Positions 27,312 through 35,888 of a stretch of 64,000 nt of DNA are shown piece after piece. Under the pieces are notes generated by a model that was given only the letters and a program-made list of their open reading frames with translations, did no database searches and was not told the DNA's origin. Numbering within the stretch: the stretch's first letter is position 1; every line of letters starts with the position of its first letter. The position numbers and the translations under genes are program-made. Source of the stretch: JABMNT01 sp048262655 (GTDB lineage: Bacteria > Pseudomonadota > Alphaproteobacteria > Rhodospirillales > Casp-alpha2). Location of the stretch: contig JBLXEY010000010.1 in NCBI GenBank assembly GCA_048262655.1, positions 34,649 through 98,648 on the forward strand. The letters are read 5' to 3'.

Positions 27312-27989
27312 ATGACCCTATCTGAAAAGCGTATTTTTGCATCTCCCATTGTACTTGTCGGGGGCGGCGATATTGACGAACAGGTTTTCGATACGGTTTG
27401 CCGTCGAGGTTATCCGCTCATTGGCGTTGACGGCGGCGCCCTCTATTTGACGCAGCGCGGAGTTTCTCCGGATCTCGTCATTGGAGACCTGGATTCCCTG
27501 AGCCCTACCCAGATATCTGACTACCAGCAAACATCGGACGTCCTTAATATTGACGAACAACAATCGACAGATTTTGAAAAAGCGCTTTATAGCCTTGAAG
27601 CGCCTCTGTTTATCGCCTTCGGTTTTTGGGGGAAGCGGCTTGATCATTCATTGACGGCCTTGCATACGTTAACCAAATACAGGGCCGAAAAGCGGGTTTT
27701 GATGGTCGATACGGTCGACCTGTTCTTTATTCCACAGGATGAATTCGCGATATCTGCACCACCCGGAACGCGCGTTTCGATTTTTCCGCTGCGTCCGGTT
27801 TCGTTTGAGGGGTCATCCGGATTACAATATCCATTGGCTGGTTTGCATATGGAAACCGGTGCGGCGATTGGCGTTTCAAATGAAACAACAGCGTCTCAGT
27901 TTTCGATTTCACCAACACCGCAAGACAGCTCGAACTATGCAGTCATACTACCCAACAAACTGTTAGGCGACTTGTTGGCAGCCTTATAA
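27312..27989 (+). CDS. thiN: Thiamine pyrophosphokinase
   Basis: A 225-residue protein of the thiamine diphosphokinase family, which transfers pyrophosphate from ATP to thiamine. Motifs visible are VLVGGGDID, IGVDGGALYLTQRGVSPDL, VIGDLDSLS, STDFEKAL and the conserved FGFWGKRLDHSLTAL. The C-terminal thiamine-binding part contains EGSSGLQYPLAG. All motif residues are present. It is followed after 12 bases by the DUF1479 gene, so probably co-transcribed; no thi-box riboswitch is evident in the 221-base upstream gap. Confidence 0.9.
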   Translation: MTLSEKRIFASPIVLVGGGDIDEQVFDTVCRRGYPLIGVDGGALYLTQRGVSPDLVIGDLDSLSPTQISDYQQTSDVLNIDEQQSTDFEKALYSLEAPLFIAFGFWGKRLDHSLTALHTLTKYRAEKRVLMVDTVDLFFIPQDEFAISAPPGTRVSIFPLRPVSFEGSSGLQYPLAGLHMETGAAIGVSNETTASQFSISPTPQDSSNYAVILPNKLLGDLLAAL

Positions 27990-28001
27990 GGGAGACAAGA
28001 C

Positions 28002-29234
28002 ATGGACCAACAGATTAAAGACCAGATCGCAACCGTAAAAAAGAACCTGCTGGCGAACGGTGCAGACCTCAAACAAGCTTTCTTGCACGCTACAGATGCC
28101 ATGAAACGCGAAGCGGATATCATTGAACGCGAGCATGCCGCCGGCCGCTCTGTCATACCGCAACTCGATTACGCTGACATCGCAAAAGGTGGCGTCAGCG
28201 ACGCGACAAAGGATAACATTCGACATCGAGGAGCGGCGATCATCCGAGGTGTGTTCGCACAGGCGCGGGCCGAAGACTGGAACGAGGAGTTAGGTGCCTA
28301 TATCGACAACAATGATTATTATCGGAAACAGGAAGAGAAAGCCGACCTGGATAAATACTTTAGCAAACTGGATTCTGGTCGCCCACAAATTTTTGGACTG
28401 TACTGGTCGAAACCCCAGGTTCTGGCGCGTCAGGACCCGGCGATGGCGGCGACCAAGCGATTTATGAACCGTCTATGGAATACGACCGGGTCAAACGGCG
28501 ACGCCTTCGACCCTGACTTCGACTATGCCTATGCTGATCGAACACGCCGCCGCCAACCTGGCGATAAAACACTGGGGCTCTCACCGCACATGGATGCGGG
28601 GTCTTATGAGCGCTGGGTCGACCCGGCATTCCAGAAAATATATGCGCACGTTTTTAAGGGTAATTGGCAAGACTATGATCCTTGGAAAGCGGCGCACCGG
28701 ACAGAAACCGTCGAATACCCTTCTCCCGCCGTTTGCTCGGCTTTTCGAACCTTTCAAGGTTGGACCGCCCTGACACCGCAAGGTGCCGGTGACGGCACCC
28801 TGCAATTGGTCCCTATTTCTTCAGGCATCGGCTATATGTTGCTGCGTGCGTTACAAGATGATGTGGCAATGGATGATTTATGCGGTGCTGAAGCGGGTCG
28901 CGCCCTTTGTGCTGACCCGACATGGCACCCCGACTTATTGGCATCCCTGGTGTCGCTGCCGCATGTTGGGCCCGGCGATACGGTCTGGTGGCACCCAGAT
29001 ATCATACATGCAGTAGAAGACGAACATAAAGGAGATGGCTATTCAAACGTCATCTACATCGGTGCGTCACCCAAGTGTCATAAAAACAAGACCTATATCA
29101 AAAAACAGGCCAAAGCATTTCTGGAAGGACGTAGCGCACCGGATTTTGCTGCGGAAGATTACGAAGTGGATTTTACCGGGCGTGCAACCGTTGATGACCT
29201 GAGTGATTTAGGGCGCGCACAAATGGGGCTATAG
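28002..29234 (+). CDS. DUF1479 (YbiU-like) putative Fe(II)/2-oxoglutarate oxygenase
   Basis: A 410-residue protein of the DUF1479 family (E. coli YbiU, fungal homologues). The facial-triad type residues are seen in LSPHMDAGSYERW (His-x-Asp) and in DTVWWHPDIIHAVED (distal His), with IGASPKC after. This supports a non-haem iron/2OG dioxygenase fold. The substrate is not known. There is a good GGGAGACAAGAC leader before ATG 28002. It lies 12 bases downstream of thiN and is convergent with the TPR-glycosyltransferase gene with zero spacing (stop at 29234, next stop at 29235). Confidence 0.85.
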   Translation: MDQQIKDQIATVKKNLLANGADLKQAFLHATDAMKREADIIEREHAAGRSVIPQLDYADIAKGGVSDATKDNIRHRGAAIIRGVFAQARAEDWNEELGAYIDNNDYYRKQEEKADLDKYFSKLDSGRPQIFGLYWSKPQVLARQDPAMAATKRFMNRLWNTTGSNGDAFDPDFDYAYADRTRRRQPGDKTLGLSPHMDAGSYERWVDPAFQKIYAHVFKGNWQDYDPWKAAHRTETVEYPSPAVCSAFRTFQGWTALTPQGAGDGTLQLVPISSGIGYMLLRALQDDVAMDDLCGAEAGRALCADPTWHPDLLASLVSLPHVGPGDTVWWHPDIIHAVEDEHKGDGYSNVIYIGASPKCHKNKTYIKKQAKAFLEGRSAPDFAAEDYEVDFTGRATVDDLSDLGRAQMGL

Positions 29235-31091
29235 TCAGGCATCCGCAGTTATCCGGGCGCTGAGTTGTCGTGTCACAGCCTCGATCACATTGGTCCAGTC
29301 GCTACCCGGTTGAGCCTGGCGAAAAATTTCAACAGACGGATACCAGGGCGTATGAGCCCCTTCACGCATCCAATACCAGATGGGCACGTGGCAGGCCATG
29401 AGCAGCGTTGGAACACCCAAACTTCCAGCGATATGCGCCGTCGTATTGGATATCGTTACGACATAATCCATCGCAGCAAGCTGTGCCGCAAAGGCATCTA
29501 GATCATGCATTTGGTCAACACCCGTATCATGGAGAAGATTAATTCCTGCCCCCATCGACAAGGCATGGCGTTCGCCGCTGGTATCACCATATTGTAAATC
29601 GACAAAAATGGCGTCCGGGTGCTTTAGAATTGGACGCAATTCATTTAATAAAATTGATTTTTTTGGCCCGGTATCTGGCCCCTTACTATGCCATGCAACC
29701 CCAACCAGTTTGCGGTCCGATGTATTTTTGTATCTGGCACGCAGATCAGCTACCTGTTTTGGATCTGCTAAAAGATAAGCATCCTCTGACGTAAATGACG
29801 AAGCATCAGGCCGAAGGTATTTGGCCATATCGCCAATCGAAGAATGAAAGTCATAGTCATTTCGATCTATGCCAAGCGCATGTCCGGAGGGTTTGGGAAA
29901 ACAGGCAACATTTGGAAATGACCGATTGATAATTGGAATCAAACGCGGATCGCAATAATAAAGGACGTCGCATTGATTAGTCAGCAGGTCTTTTAACATG
30001 GACATAAACAAGACGGTATCGCCAACCCCCTGCTCATCCCAAACCAGTAGTGTTTTACCCTGAAGAGGCTCACCCGACCAACGCGGCTTCGAAAATTGCG
30101 GGTGCGATTGGCTAAAGGCAGGCATTTGCCAGCGCTGCCCATAGTGCTCCCAGCCCGTCGCATAGTCACCGTGTAAAAGATCAAACAGACCAAGATTATA
30201 GTGCCCCTCAGCAAATCCGGGATCAAGGACGACCGCCGCTTTGAACTTTTCACCCGCCGCATCGAAGCGCCCTAAGTCCAGTAAAAGGTTTCCAAAATTT
30301 GTCAGGGCTGTCGCATTATCGGGCTGTAAAGACAATGCCTGTTCATAGGTTTGCTCCGCCTCTACAAATTCACCAAGATCAAACAGTGTATTTGCCAAAT
30401 TGACACGGGCCAGATTGAAGTCGGGGGATAATGAGATTGCATGGCGCAGAAGTATTGCTGCTTCTTCGAGCCGATTAACATCACGCAATATAGATCCCAG
30501 ATTATTCAATGTCGGCAGATGGTCGGGTGATCCTGCCAGAACCTTTTCAAATAGTGCGATGGCGCGATCTATATGTCCCATATCCCTTGACAGCTCACCC
30601 AGATTAAACAGGGCATCCCCATTATCAGGCGCACACCCCAACACTGTCTCGTAAGCTTTAGCGGCTTCCGAGGTATCGCCAGAAGCCCGTAAAGCGTTTC
30701 CAAGATTGTTCCACGCGGTCGCCATATTGGGGTCTGCGCCAACAGCGTCTCGGAAGGCAGCAATGGCGGCCGATGTTTGCCCTGTCTCCGCCAAAACATT
30801 ACCAAGGTTATAGTGCGCGGAGGCGAAGCCTGGTTCTATTTCTACGGCGCGTCGATAATGAAACACTGAATTGTCATATTGATCTAGGCGCCGATATAGA
30901 ACGCCCAGCACATAGTGTGTATTGGTATTCGCTTCATCGTAGCGTAATGCTCTCAGATAGACGCGAACGGCCTCTTCTGTTCGTCCGGACGTCGCTAACG
31001 CCATGCCTTCCGCCAACAGCTTAGCCGTCTTGTCCTGCCCGGAAAATTTATCCGATTGTTTAGCCAAGCGACGGCGTTCTTTTCGGTTCAT
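29235..31091 (-). CDS. TPR-repeat protein with C-terminal glycosyltransferase-like domain (paralogue)
   Basis: About 618 residues from ATG 31091; GTG 31103 four codons upstream is an alternative start. The N-terminus is basic (MNRKERRRLAKQ), followed by about 9 TPRs (residues 25-320, for instance YRRAVEIEPGFASAHYNLGN). The C-terminal domain is the same type as in the gene at 735-3005: LLVWDEQGVGDTVLFMSML, GVAWHSKGPDTG, FVDLQYGDTSGE, ISNTTAHIAGSLGVPTLL and HTPWYPSVEIFRQ. The paired genes suggest a species-level system for modifying proteins or surface glycans, with TPRs choosing targets. Function inferred. Confidence 0.8.
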   Translation of the reverse strand: MNRKERRRLAKQSDKFSGQDKTAKLLAEGMALATSGRTEEAVRVYLRALRYDEANTNTHYVLGVLYRRLDQYDNSVFHYRRAVEIEPGFASAHYNLGNVLAETGQTSAAIAAFRDAVGADPNMATAWNNLGNALRASGDTSEAAKAYETVLGCAPDNGDALFNLGELSRDMGHIDRAIALFEKVLAGSPDHLPTLNNLGSILRDVNRLEEAAILLRHAISLSPDFNLARVNLANTLFDLGEFVEAEQTYEQALSLQPDNATALTNFGNLLLDLGRFDAAGEKFKAAVVLDPGFAEGHYNLGLFDLLHGDYATGWEHYGQRWQMPAFSQSHPQFSKPRWSGEPLQGKTLLVWDEQGVGDTVLFMSMLKDLLTNQCDVLYYCDPRLIPIINRSFPNVACFPKPSGHALGIDRNDYDFHSSIGDMAKYLRPDASSFTSEDAYLLADPKQVADLRARYKNTSDRKLVGVAWHSKGPDTGPKKSILLNELRPILKHPDAIFVDLQYGDTSGERHALSMGAGINLLHDTGVDQMHDLDAFAAQLAAMDYVVTISNTTAHIAGSLGVPTLLMACHVPIWYWMREGAHTPWYPSVEIFRQAQPGSDWTNVIEAVTRQLSARITADA

Positions 31092-31174
31092 GATGGCGCG
31101 CACTCTTCAACAGCGATCTAATACCAAGCCCGTAACATACGGCTGGAGCGTTAGAATTCGATTAACGCTTGGAG

Positions 31175-32812
31175 CTAGAGGCTCGCATCGGCCGGTTCAA
31201 GGGGCTCGAGACCTAAAATCATATCGGAAGCTTTTTCAGCGATCATGACCACGGCGGCATTCAGATTGGCCGACGGCATGCGCGGCATAATCGACGCATC
31301 GACGACGCGTAGTCCCTTCAGACCATGAACACGCAATTGATCATCAACAACCGCAGATTTATCTGTCGCTGGCCCCATCCGACATGTGCCCATTGGGTGG
31401 AACGTAGTGGTCCCGCGAATTTTTGCTGCGTCCATCAACTCATCATCGGTTTGAACTTCTGAACCCGGAAACTCTTCACCATCAAAATAAGGAGACATCG
31501 GCTCAGAACGCATGATTCTGCGCGCCAGCTTCATTCCGGCCAACAGTACCCGTCTGTCCGTTTCATGTTCCAGATACTTTGGCTGGATCAAGGGTTTATC
31601 AAAGGGATCGGTGGAGATGGCTTTTGTATAACCCGCGCTTTCTGGGCGTTGTTGCCAGGAAGCGATACTCATGCCAGGGAAATTATCAAGAACAGCCTGA
31701 CGCCCCATTTGGTAACTGGCGGGGGTGAAAGTGAGCTGCAAATCACTATTGGCAATTGATGGATCAGAGCGCCAAAAAGCATAAACGAGCGTTGCACCTT
31801 GGGCCAGAACGCCTTTTCGAGAAAATAAATACTTCGCCGCTTCACCGACCAGTCCGATACCTTGTGCCCGTTGATTTATCGTATCGACGCCCTTAACCCG
31901 CGCTGTAAAACGAGGCGCAAAGTGATCTCGCAAGTTATAGCCAACACCTGTAACGGCATGTTTTATGCCGATCCCCAAATCCTTCAAATCATCCGGGTGC
32001 CCAATACCGGAAAGTTGCATGACTTGTGGCGAGTTGAACACACCGCCCGACAAAATCACTTCCTTTGCCGCGCTTATTTCGTGTTCAGACCCGTTGCGAC
32101 CACCTTTGATATATTTTACGCCCGTGACCTTTTTACCCTCCATGACCAGTTCTTTGGCATGGGCATGTGTGACAATGGTCAGGTTTCTACGCTTTTTTGC
32201 CGGATGCAAAAACGTTTGGGCTGTACTCATTCGCCGACCGTTATTTATGGTCCGCTGTGTATAGGAAACCCCTTCCTGCTCTGCGCCGTTGTAATCTGTG
32301 TTTCGCGGTATACCGAGACTAACGGCCCCTTCGATAAACGCCTCACATAGCGGATGTGACCAATCTATATTGGTCACTTTTAAATTGCCTGCTCGCCCCC
32401 GATAACGATCATCACCATCACCAATCTTTTCTTCCGCTCTCTTGAAATAGGGCAGGACATCAGCGAAACCCCAGCCCCGATTTCCGCGTTGAGCCCATTC
32501 GTTATAGTCATTGTGGTGTCCGCGGGTATAGATGTTGCCATTAATCGAACTTGAGCCGCCAAGCGTTTTACCACGCGGTACGGGAATTGCGCGCCCTCCG
32601 GTCCATTCCGTCGGTTCCGTCTGGTAACGCCAATTAAAGGTCTTATTGTCCAATAATTTCATAAAGCCGGCCGGGATATGGATCATTGGATGCCAATCTT
32701 TCGGCCCTGCCTCTAATATACAGACCGTAAATTTACCATTTTCTGTTAACCGGTTTGCCAACACACAACCCGCTGAACCCGCGCCTATTATGATGTAATC
32801 AAAAGTATCCAT
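31175..32812 (-). CDS. GMC-family FAD oxidoreductase (choline/alcohol dehydrogenase-like)
   Basis: A 545-residue glucose-methanol-choline oxidoreductase. The FAD site is YIIIGAGSAGCVLANRL. GGSSSINGNIYTRGH is GMC signature 1 and the signature-2 region is ILSGGVFNSPQVMQLSGIG. The catalytic His/His pair is near TFHPMGTCRMG and ASIMPRMPSANLNAAVVMI. Overall it looks like BetA or a broad alcohol dehydrogenase, but without betB/betI or a cytochrome partner nearby I do not assign choline. It lies 71 bases upstream of the TPR-glycosyltransferase gene and 147 bases downstream of the VWA gene at 32960. Confidence 0.88.
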   Translation of the reverse strand: MDTFDYIIIGAGSAGCVLANRLTENGKFTVCILEAGPKDWHPMIHIPAGFMKLLDNKTFNWRYQTEPTEWTGGRAIPVPRGKTLGGSSSINGNIYTRGHHNDYNEWAQRGNRGWGFADVLPYFKRAEEKIGDGDDRYRGRAGNLKVTNIDWSHPLCEAFIEGAVSLGIPRNTDYNGAEQEGVSYTQRTINNGRRMSTAQTFLHPAKKRRNLTIVTHAHAKELVMEGKKVTGVKYIKGGRNGSEHEISAAKEVILSGGVFNSPQVMQLSGIGHPDDLKDLGIGIKHAVTGVGYNLRDHFAPRFTARVKGVDTINQRAQGIGLVGEAAKYLFSRKGVLAQGATLVYAFWRSDPSIANSDLQLTFTPASYQMGRQAVLDNFPGMSIASWQQRPESAGYTKAISTDPFDKPLIQPKYLEHETDRRVLLAGMKLARRIMRSEPMSPYFDGEEFPGSEVQTDDELMDAAKIRGTTTFHPMGTCRMGPATDKSAVVDDQLRVHGLKGLRVVDASIMPRMPSANLNAAVVMIAEKASDMILGLEPLEPADASL

Positions 32813-32880
32813 GAGAACTCTTTACAGAACAAAAAAGGGAAATATCTATTCCTTCCATATTCCTTAAAGGCGACAGTAAA

Positions 32881-32917
32881 GACCAGATTTTTTTCTTCGT
32901 AAGTCCAAAATCTGGTC
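32881..32917 (-). terminator. Hairpin at the end of the VWA/proton-channel operon
   Basis: An 11-bp inverted repeat (32881-32891 with 32907-32917, GACCAGATTTT type) around a 15-base loop, 43 bases past the last operon stop. On the minus strand it is followed by only TTTACTG, a weak U tract, so termination is plausible but not certain. Confidence 0.45.
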
Positions 32918-32959
32918 CAGTTCTACAAAGAGGCTGGCTGAATAACTCGGTGCAGACTC

Positions 32960-33904
32960 TTAACGGGGAAGTGCGATAAAGGTGCCCCCGTTGCGCCGGG
33001 TCACTTCCCGCATCAGGGTTGGAAACCGGGCGCTGAAGTAATTCGAAATAAAGCCCACGGCGTGCACTTTGGCGATTTGCTCTCCGCTCACCCGGTTGGT
33101 GTTAAGATTTACCAGGGCGTTAATGACTGGATCATAAGAAGAACCGCTATAATCATCGCCAAAAATATAAATCGACACTTTTTTGTCTGACTTGGCGTAG
33201 CGTTTCAGAGCTACTTCTAGTCCTTCAACGGGACTGCTGTTTGATACGGACTGCCAAGTTCTTAGGAGTTTAATAACGCTACGTCGACGACCGGGCGTAT
33301 CGGGTATCCATTTCCCTTTGTAGGCTGAAAGAATATGTACGCCATTGTCATTGAGGATTTGAAAGCCTTTCACTTTGGGGTGGATATTAATGATCTTTTC
33401 AAGTTCCCCAACCACCCGACCCCAGATATCCTGCATGCTTCCAGAGGTATCAACAATAAACACAACGTAGTCGCTGTCGACCGGGATCCCTCCAACTTCC
33501 TCATCACGGCTGGCCGCTTCTGCCTTGGTTATAGAGGCTCTCTTAAGGCTTGATTGAACGCGTGCCAGTCCCGTCAGATCTTCATTCTGGCGTTCAATCT
33601 CTGCATCCGCCGCCTGCAGCTCACCCGCATATGCACTGGCTTGACGTTTCAATTTCGCTAACAATAACGCCTTCGCCTGCTGATCAGCATTGGAGTCTGA
33701 TAATTGTCGATCCAGGGCTGCGACGCTTGTTTCCGTGCTAAGAATTTCGCCCAACAACGCTTGCGTTACAGTCGTATCCAAATCGGCAGGTTCAGGCAGT
33801 TGTTTGGAGATTAAAACCAACAACACAATTGCGCCAAAGCCGCAGGAAATTACATCCAGAAATGATAGGCTGAAAATTTCTAGATCACGCTTTTTTTGCT
33901 TCAT
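32960..33904 (-). CDS. ExbD/TolR-like membrane protein with von Willebrand A domain (VWA-2)
   Basis: A 314-residue protein. After a short basic head comes a membrane helix containing SLSFLDVISCGFGAIVLL. Its Asp17 lies where ExbD, TolR and MotB carry their proton-path aspartate (ExbD: PFIDVMLVLL). A coiled-coil-like region of about 100 residues (50-130) leads to a VWA domain from about 146 with the MIDAS sequence VDTSGSM (Asp152, Ser154, Ser156). The domain should lie in the periplasm. It overlaps the upstream VWA-1 gene by 4 bases. I infer it is one of two moving subunits of a channel formed with the gene at 34962-35729. It is the last gene of the operon. Confidence 0.82.
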   Translation of the reverse strand: MKQKKRDLEIFSLSFLDVISCGFGAIVLLVLISKQLPEPADLDTTVTQALLGEILSTETSVAALDRQLSDSNADQQAKALLLAKLKRQASAYAGELQAADAEIERQNEDLTGLARVQSSLKRASITKAEAASRDEEVGGIPVDSDYVVFIVDTSGSMQDIWGRVVGELEKIINIHPKVKGFQILNDNGVHILSAYKGKWIPDTPGRRRSVIKLLRTWQSVSNSSPVEGLEVALKRYAKSDKKVSIYIFGDDYSGSSYDPVINALVNLNTNRVSGEQIAKVHAVGFISNYFSARFPTLMREVTRRNGGTFIALPR

Positions 33905-34965
33905 GGCCAGCTTTCCGCCGGGCTAATTAGCAGCCCGCCTGTTTCTGATGTCCAGGACCAATATGCTGCTGATGCTTGTGGGTCGCCTTCGATGGGTAAT
34001 AAAACAACATTAACCGGGACCTTTACGCCAAGCGTTTCATTAGCGATGGAATGGTGAAACAACTTGAGACGGCATTCACCAGATATCGAATTTGATGACC
34101 CGGTTAGCGAGTTACAACTGGCAAATGGGTTGAGGCTTTTGTAGTTCGACAGACCTTTGGTTGGCAGGCCATCGGTTACCAAGTACACATTGGAAGGTTC
34201 CAAGTGACCGAGCACTCGCAAGCCGGCCTGCAGATTTGTTGCACCCGTTGGTACGGCCGAAGAAAGCGCTATCTGGATCTTCTTCAGTTCTGCACCATTT
34301 CGTGATGGCACCCAGCTGTTGGAGCCCAATACTCTGGCCTGTTCGTCAAAGGCAATAACAGCCACCTCGCTATCCTTCGGCAAGCGGGCCAGCAACCAGT
34401 CCGCAATCCGCAGCACCCGTTGCCATTTTGGTCCGGACTTTTTTTCATTGTCTGGCCGATTTTTTCGGCGGATTACATCAATTAAAATTTCATCCGTCAT
34501 CGAAGCGCTGCTATCAATCAGAATGGCTATTTTACGGCCTTCTACCCTGAGACCCGCGATATAGGTTTCTTCGCCGGCATTTTTATTTTCGATTACATCC
34601 TCAGTTTGCGCGGCTTCCATTGCGGCTATTTTTTTCTGAATGGCCACTAGCTCTTGCTCTTGCTTTTCACTTAACCCCTTTTTACCTGCCACTTCTTTTT
34701 CGATCTGTGATAATTGCCCGGAAACGGCCTCAATGTCTGCAAGTGTCTTTTCTCTTGCCGCGTTGATTACGGCTACTTGTTCACCAAGGACACGAGCTTC
34801 TGATTTAAGTTGACTGAGTTCAACTTCGAGTGAATCGTTTTTTGTCGGAACAACGTCGACATTGTACTTCACCAGCATAAAGACAAGAATAACCGCACCC
34901 AAACCACAGGACATGATGTCCAGAAAAGCGAGGTTAAAACCTTCTGTTTTGCGCCTGCGTCTCAG
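33901..34965 (-). CDS. ExbD/TolR-like membrane protein with von Willebrand A domain (VWA-1), CTG start
   Basis: 354 residues if read from CTG 34963-34965, which overlaps the TGA of the preceding channel gene as CTGA. The first ATG (34914) lies inside the membrane helix and would remove the basic head. From CTG the protein begins RRRRKTEGFNLAFLDIMS, matching VWA-2 and family N-termini, with Asp16 at the channel position. A long coiled coil (about 45-120) precedes a VWA domain with IDSSASM (Asp151, Ser153, Ser155) and VTDGLPTKG. No other ATG/GTG/TTG is available before the upstream TAA. It is paired with VWA-2, suggesting a heteromer. Confidence 0.78.
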   Translation of the reverse strand: MRRRRKTEGFNLAFLDIMSCGLGAVILVFMLVKYNVDVVPTKNDSLEVELSQLKSEARVLGEQVAVINAAREKTLADIEAVSGQLSQIEKEVAGKKGLSEKQEQELVAIQKKIAAMEAAQTEDVIENKNAGEETYIAGLRVEGRKIAILIDSSASMTDEILIDVIRRKNRPDNEKKSGPKWQRVLRIADWLLARLPKDSEVAVIAFDEQARVLGSNSWVPSRNGAELKKIQIALSSAVPTGATNLQAGLRVLGHLEPSNVYLVTDGLPTKGLSNYKSLNPFASCNSLTGSSNSISGECRLKLFHHSIANETLGVKVPVNVVLLPIEGDPQASAAYWSWTSETGGLLISPAESWP

Positions 34966-35729
34966 TCTCGGCCTACTTTACTAACGCGATTCAACAAGAA
35001 CGATTCACAGTAATTTTGCGTATCAACAACAAGGCCATCTTGTAAACGCTGCAATTGATGCAGGAGAAACATCAAAACGATGCTGATTAACAGAGCAACC
35101 AGCGTCGAATTGAAAGCCACCCCTAAACTGTCCGTCATGCCAGCGATATTTCCAGCCAGTGCCTGATCGGCTTGCGATAATGCCTGGCCGATGCCCCGCA
35201 CGGTCCCAATAAAGCCAATCGATGGGATTGCCCAGATCAAATACCGGATCATCGAGTTTTCCGCTTCCTGCTTGATCGATAGGGCTTCAATACTTGAATC
35301 GATTGCGTCGGATGTATTCTGTACATCGTTCGTGATGATAAAACGACGCAGGCTCGCCAGCAAAATGCGGACCAGAGGAGTTTCGCGCACCTTCTTTGGC
35401 AGGTTTTCAATCGATTTCATTACAGACAACAGACTTTCGGTTTCCTCGTCTGTACCCTCTAGCAAATCGACTTGAAAAAGATACCGGTCCTTGAGAATTA
35501 CAATGCATTTCTCAAGAATCAGATAACTCCCCCAGACCATCAGTATTAGACATATCTCTTGCTCATAGTCTTTCAGTATAACGGAAAGCACGCGCGGAGA
35601 GGATTGTCCGGCTTGCCGCGCCAGTTCAATTGCCAGGCTGGCATCGGGGCGAATATAACCCACATAAAGCAGGTGGACCGAAAGAATGGAAAATGCGAGC
35701 GCCAACAGGCTGGGGATCATCCTCAACAT
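34962..35729 (-). CDS. MotA/TolQ/ExbB-family proton channel subunit
   Basis: A 255-residue inner-membrane protein. Helices are at about 5-27, 58-78, 163-185 and 205-228, with a charged cytoplasmic segment (about 80-160) between helices 2 and 3. The third and fourth carry the family signature: IPSIGFIGTVRGIGQAL and GMTDSLGVAFNSTLVALL, where the Thr matches the conserved channel Thr of ExbB/TolQ. It should form the multimeric stator that conducts protons with an ExbD/TolR-type partner; here the only partners are the two VWA proteins downstream. The ATG directly follows the TAG of the 52-residue gene, and its TGA overlaps the CTG of VWA-1. Confidence 0.88.
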   Translation of the reverse strand: MLRMIPSLLALAFSILSVHLLYVGYIRPDASLAIELARQAGQSSPRVLSVILKDYEQEICLILMVWGSYLILEKCIVILKDRYLFQVDLLEGTDEETESLLSVMKSIENLPKKVRETPLVRILLASLRRFIITNDVQNTSDAIDSSIEALSIKQEAENSMIRYLIWAIPSIGFIGTVRGIGQALSQADQALAGNIAGMTDSLGVAFNSTLVALLISIVLMFLLHQLQRLQDGLVVDTQNYCESFLLNRVSKVGRD

Positions 35730-35888
35730 CTAGATGTCCACCGGGAAGGCTGCAGGCGAATTCAGATTAAAGGCACTGTTCGACTGGGCGATAGCAAATG
35801 ACACCAAGGCCCCAAAAGCGAACAGGCTGACCACAACAAAGACGGCAACGTGCCGGCGATTAGTGCCACCCAAGACATATCTCCTCAT
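35730..35888 (-). CDS. Small single-pass membrane protein, 52 residues
   Basis: A short gene fitting exactly between two operon genes. Its ATG (35886-35888) overlaps the TGA of the PEGA gene (ATGA) and its TAG (35730-35732) is immediately followed by the ATG of the proton-channel gene. The protein has a basic head (MRRYVLGGTNRRH), one helix (VAVFVVVSLFAFGALVSFAI) and a short polar tail ending AAFPVDI, with an N-in topology. No homologue is recognised. The seamless packing argues it is translated and belongs to the machine, perhaps as an assembly or accessory subunit of the channel. Confidence 0.8.
   Translation of the reverse strand: MRRYVLGGTNRRHVAVFVVVSLFAFGALVSFAIAQSNSAFNLNSPAAFPVDI

Noticed and set aside
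32960..35729. Zorya-type defence system (MotA/MotB-like pair)
   Set aside because: There is no ZorC, ZorD or ZorE-like helicase or nuclease, and the ExbD-like partners carry VWA rather than peptidoglycan-binding domains.
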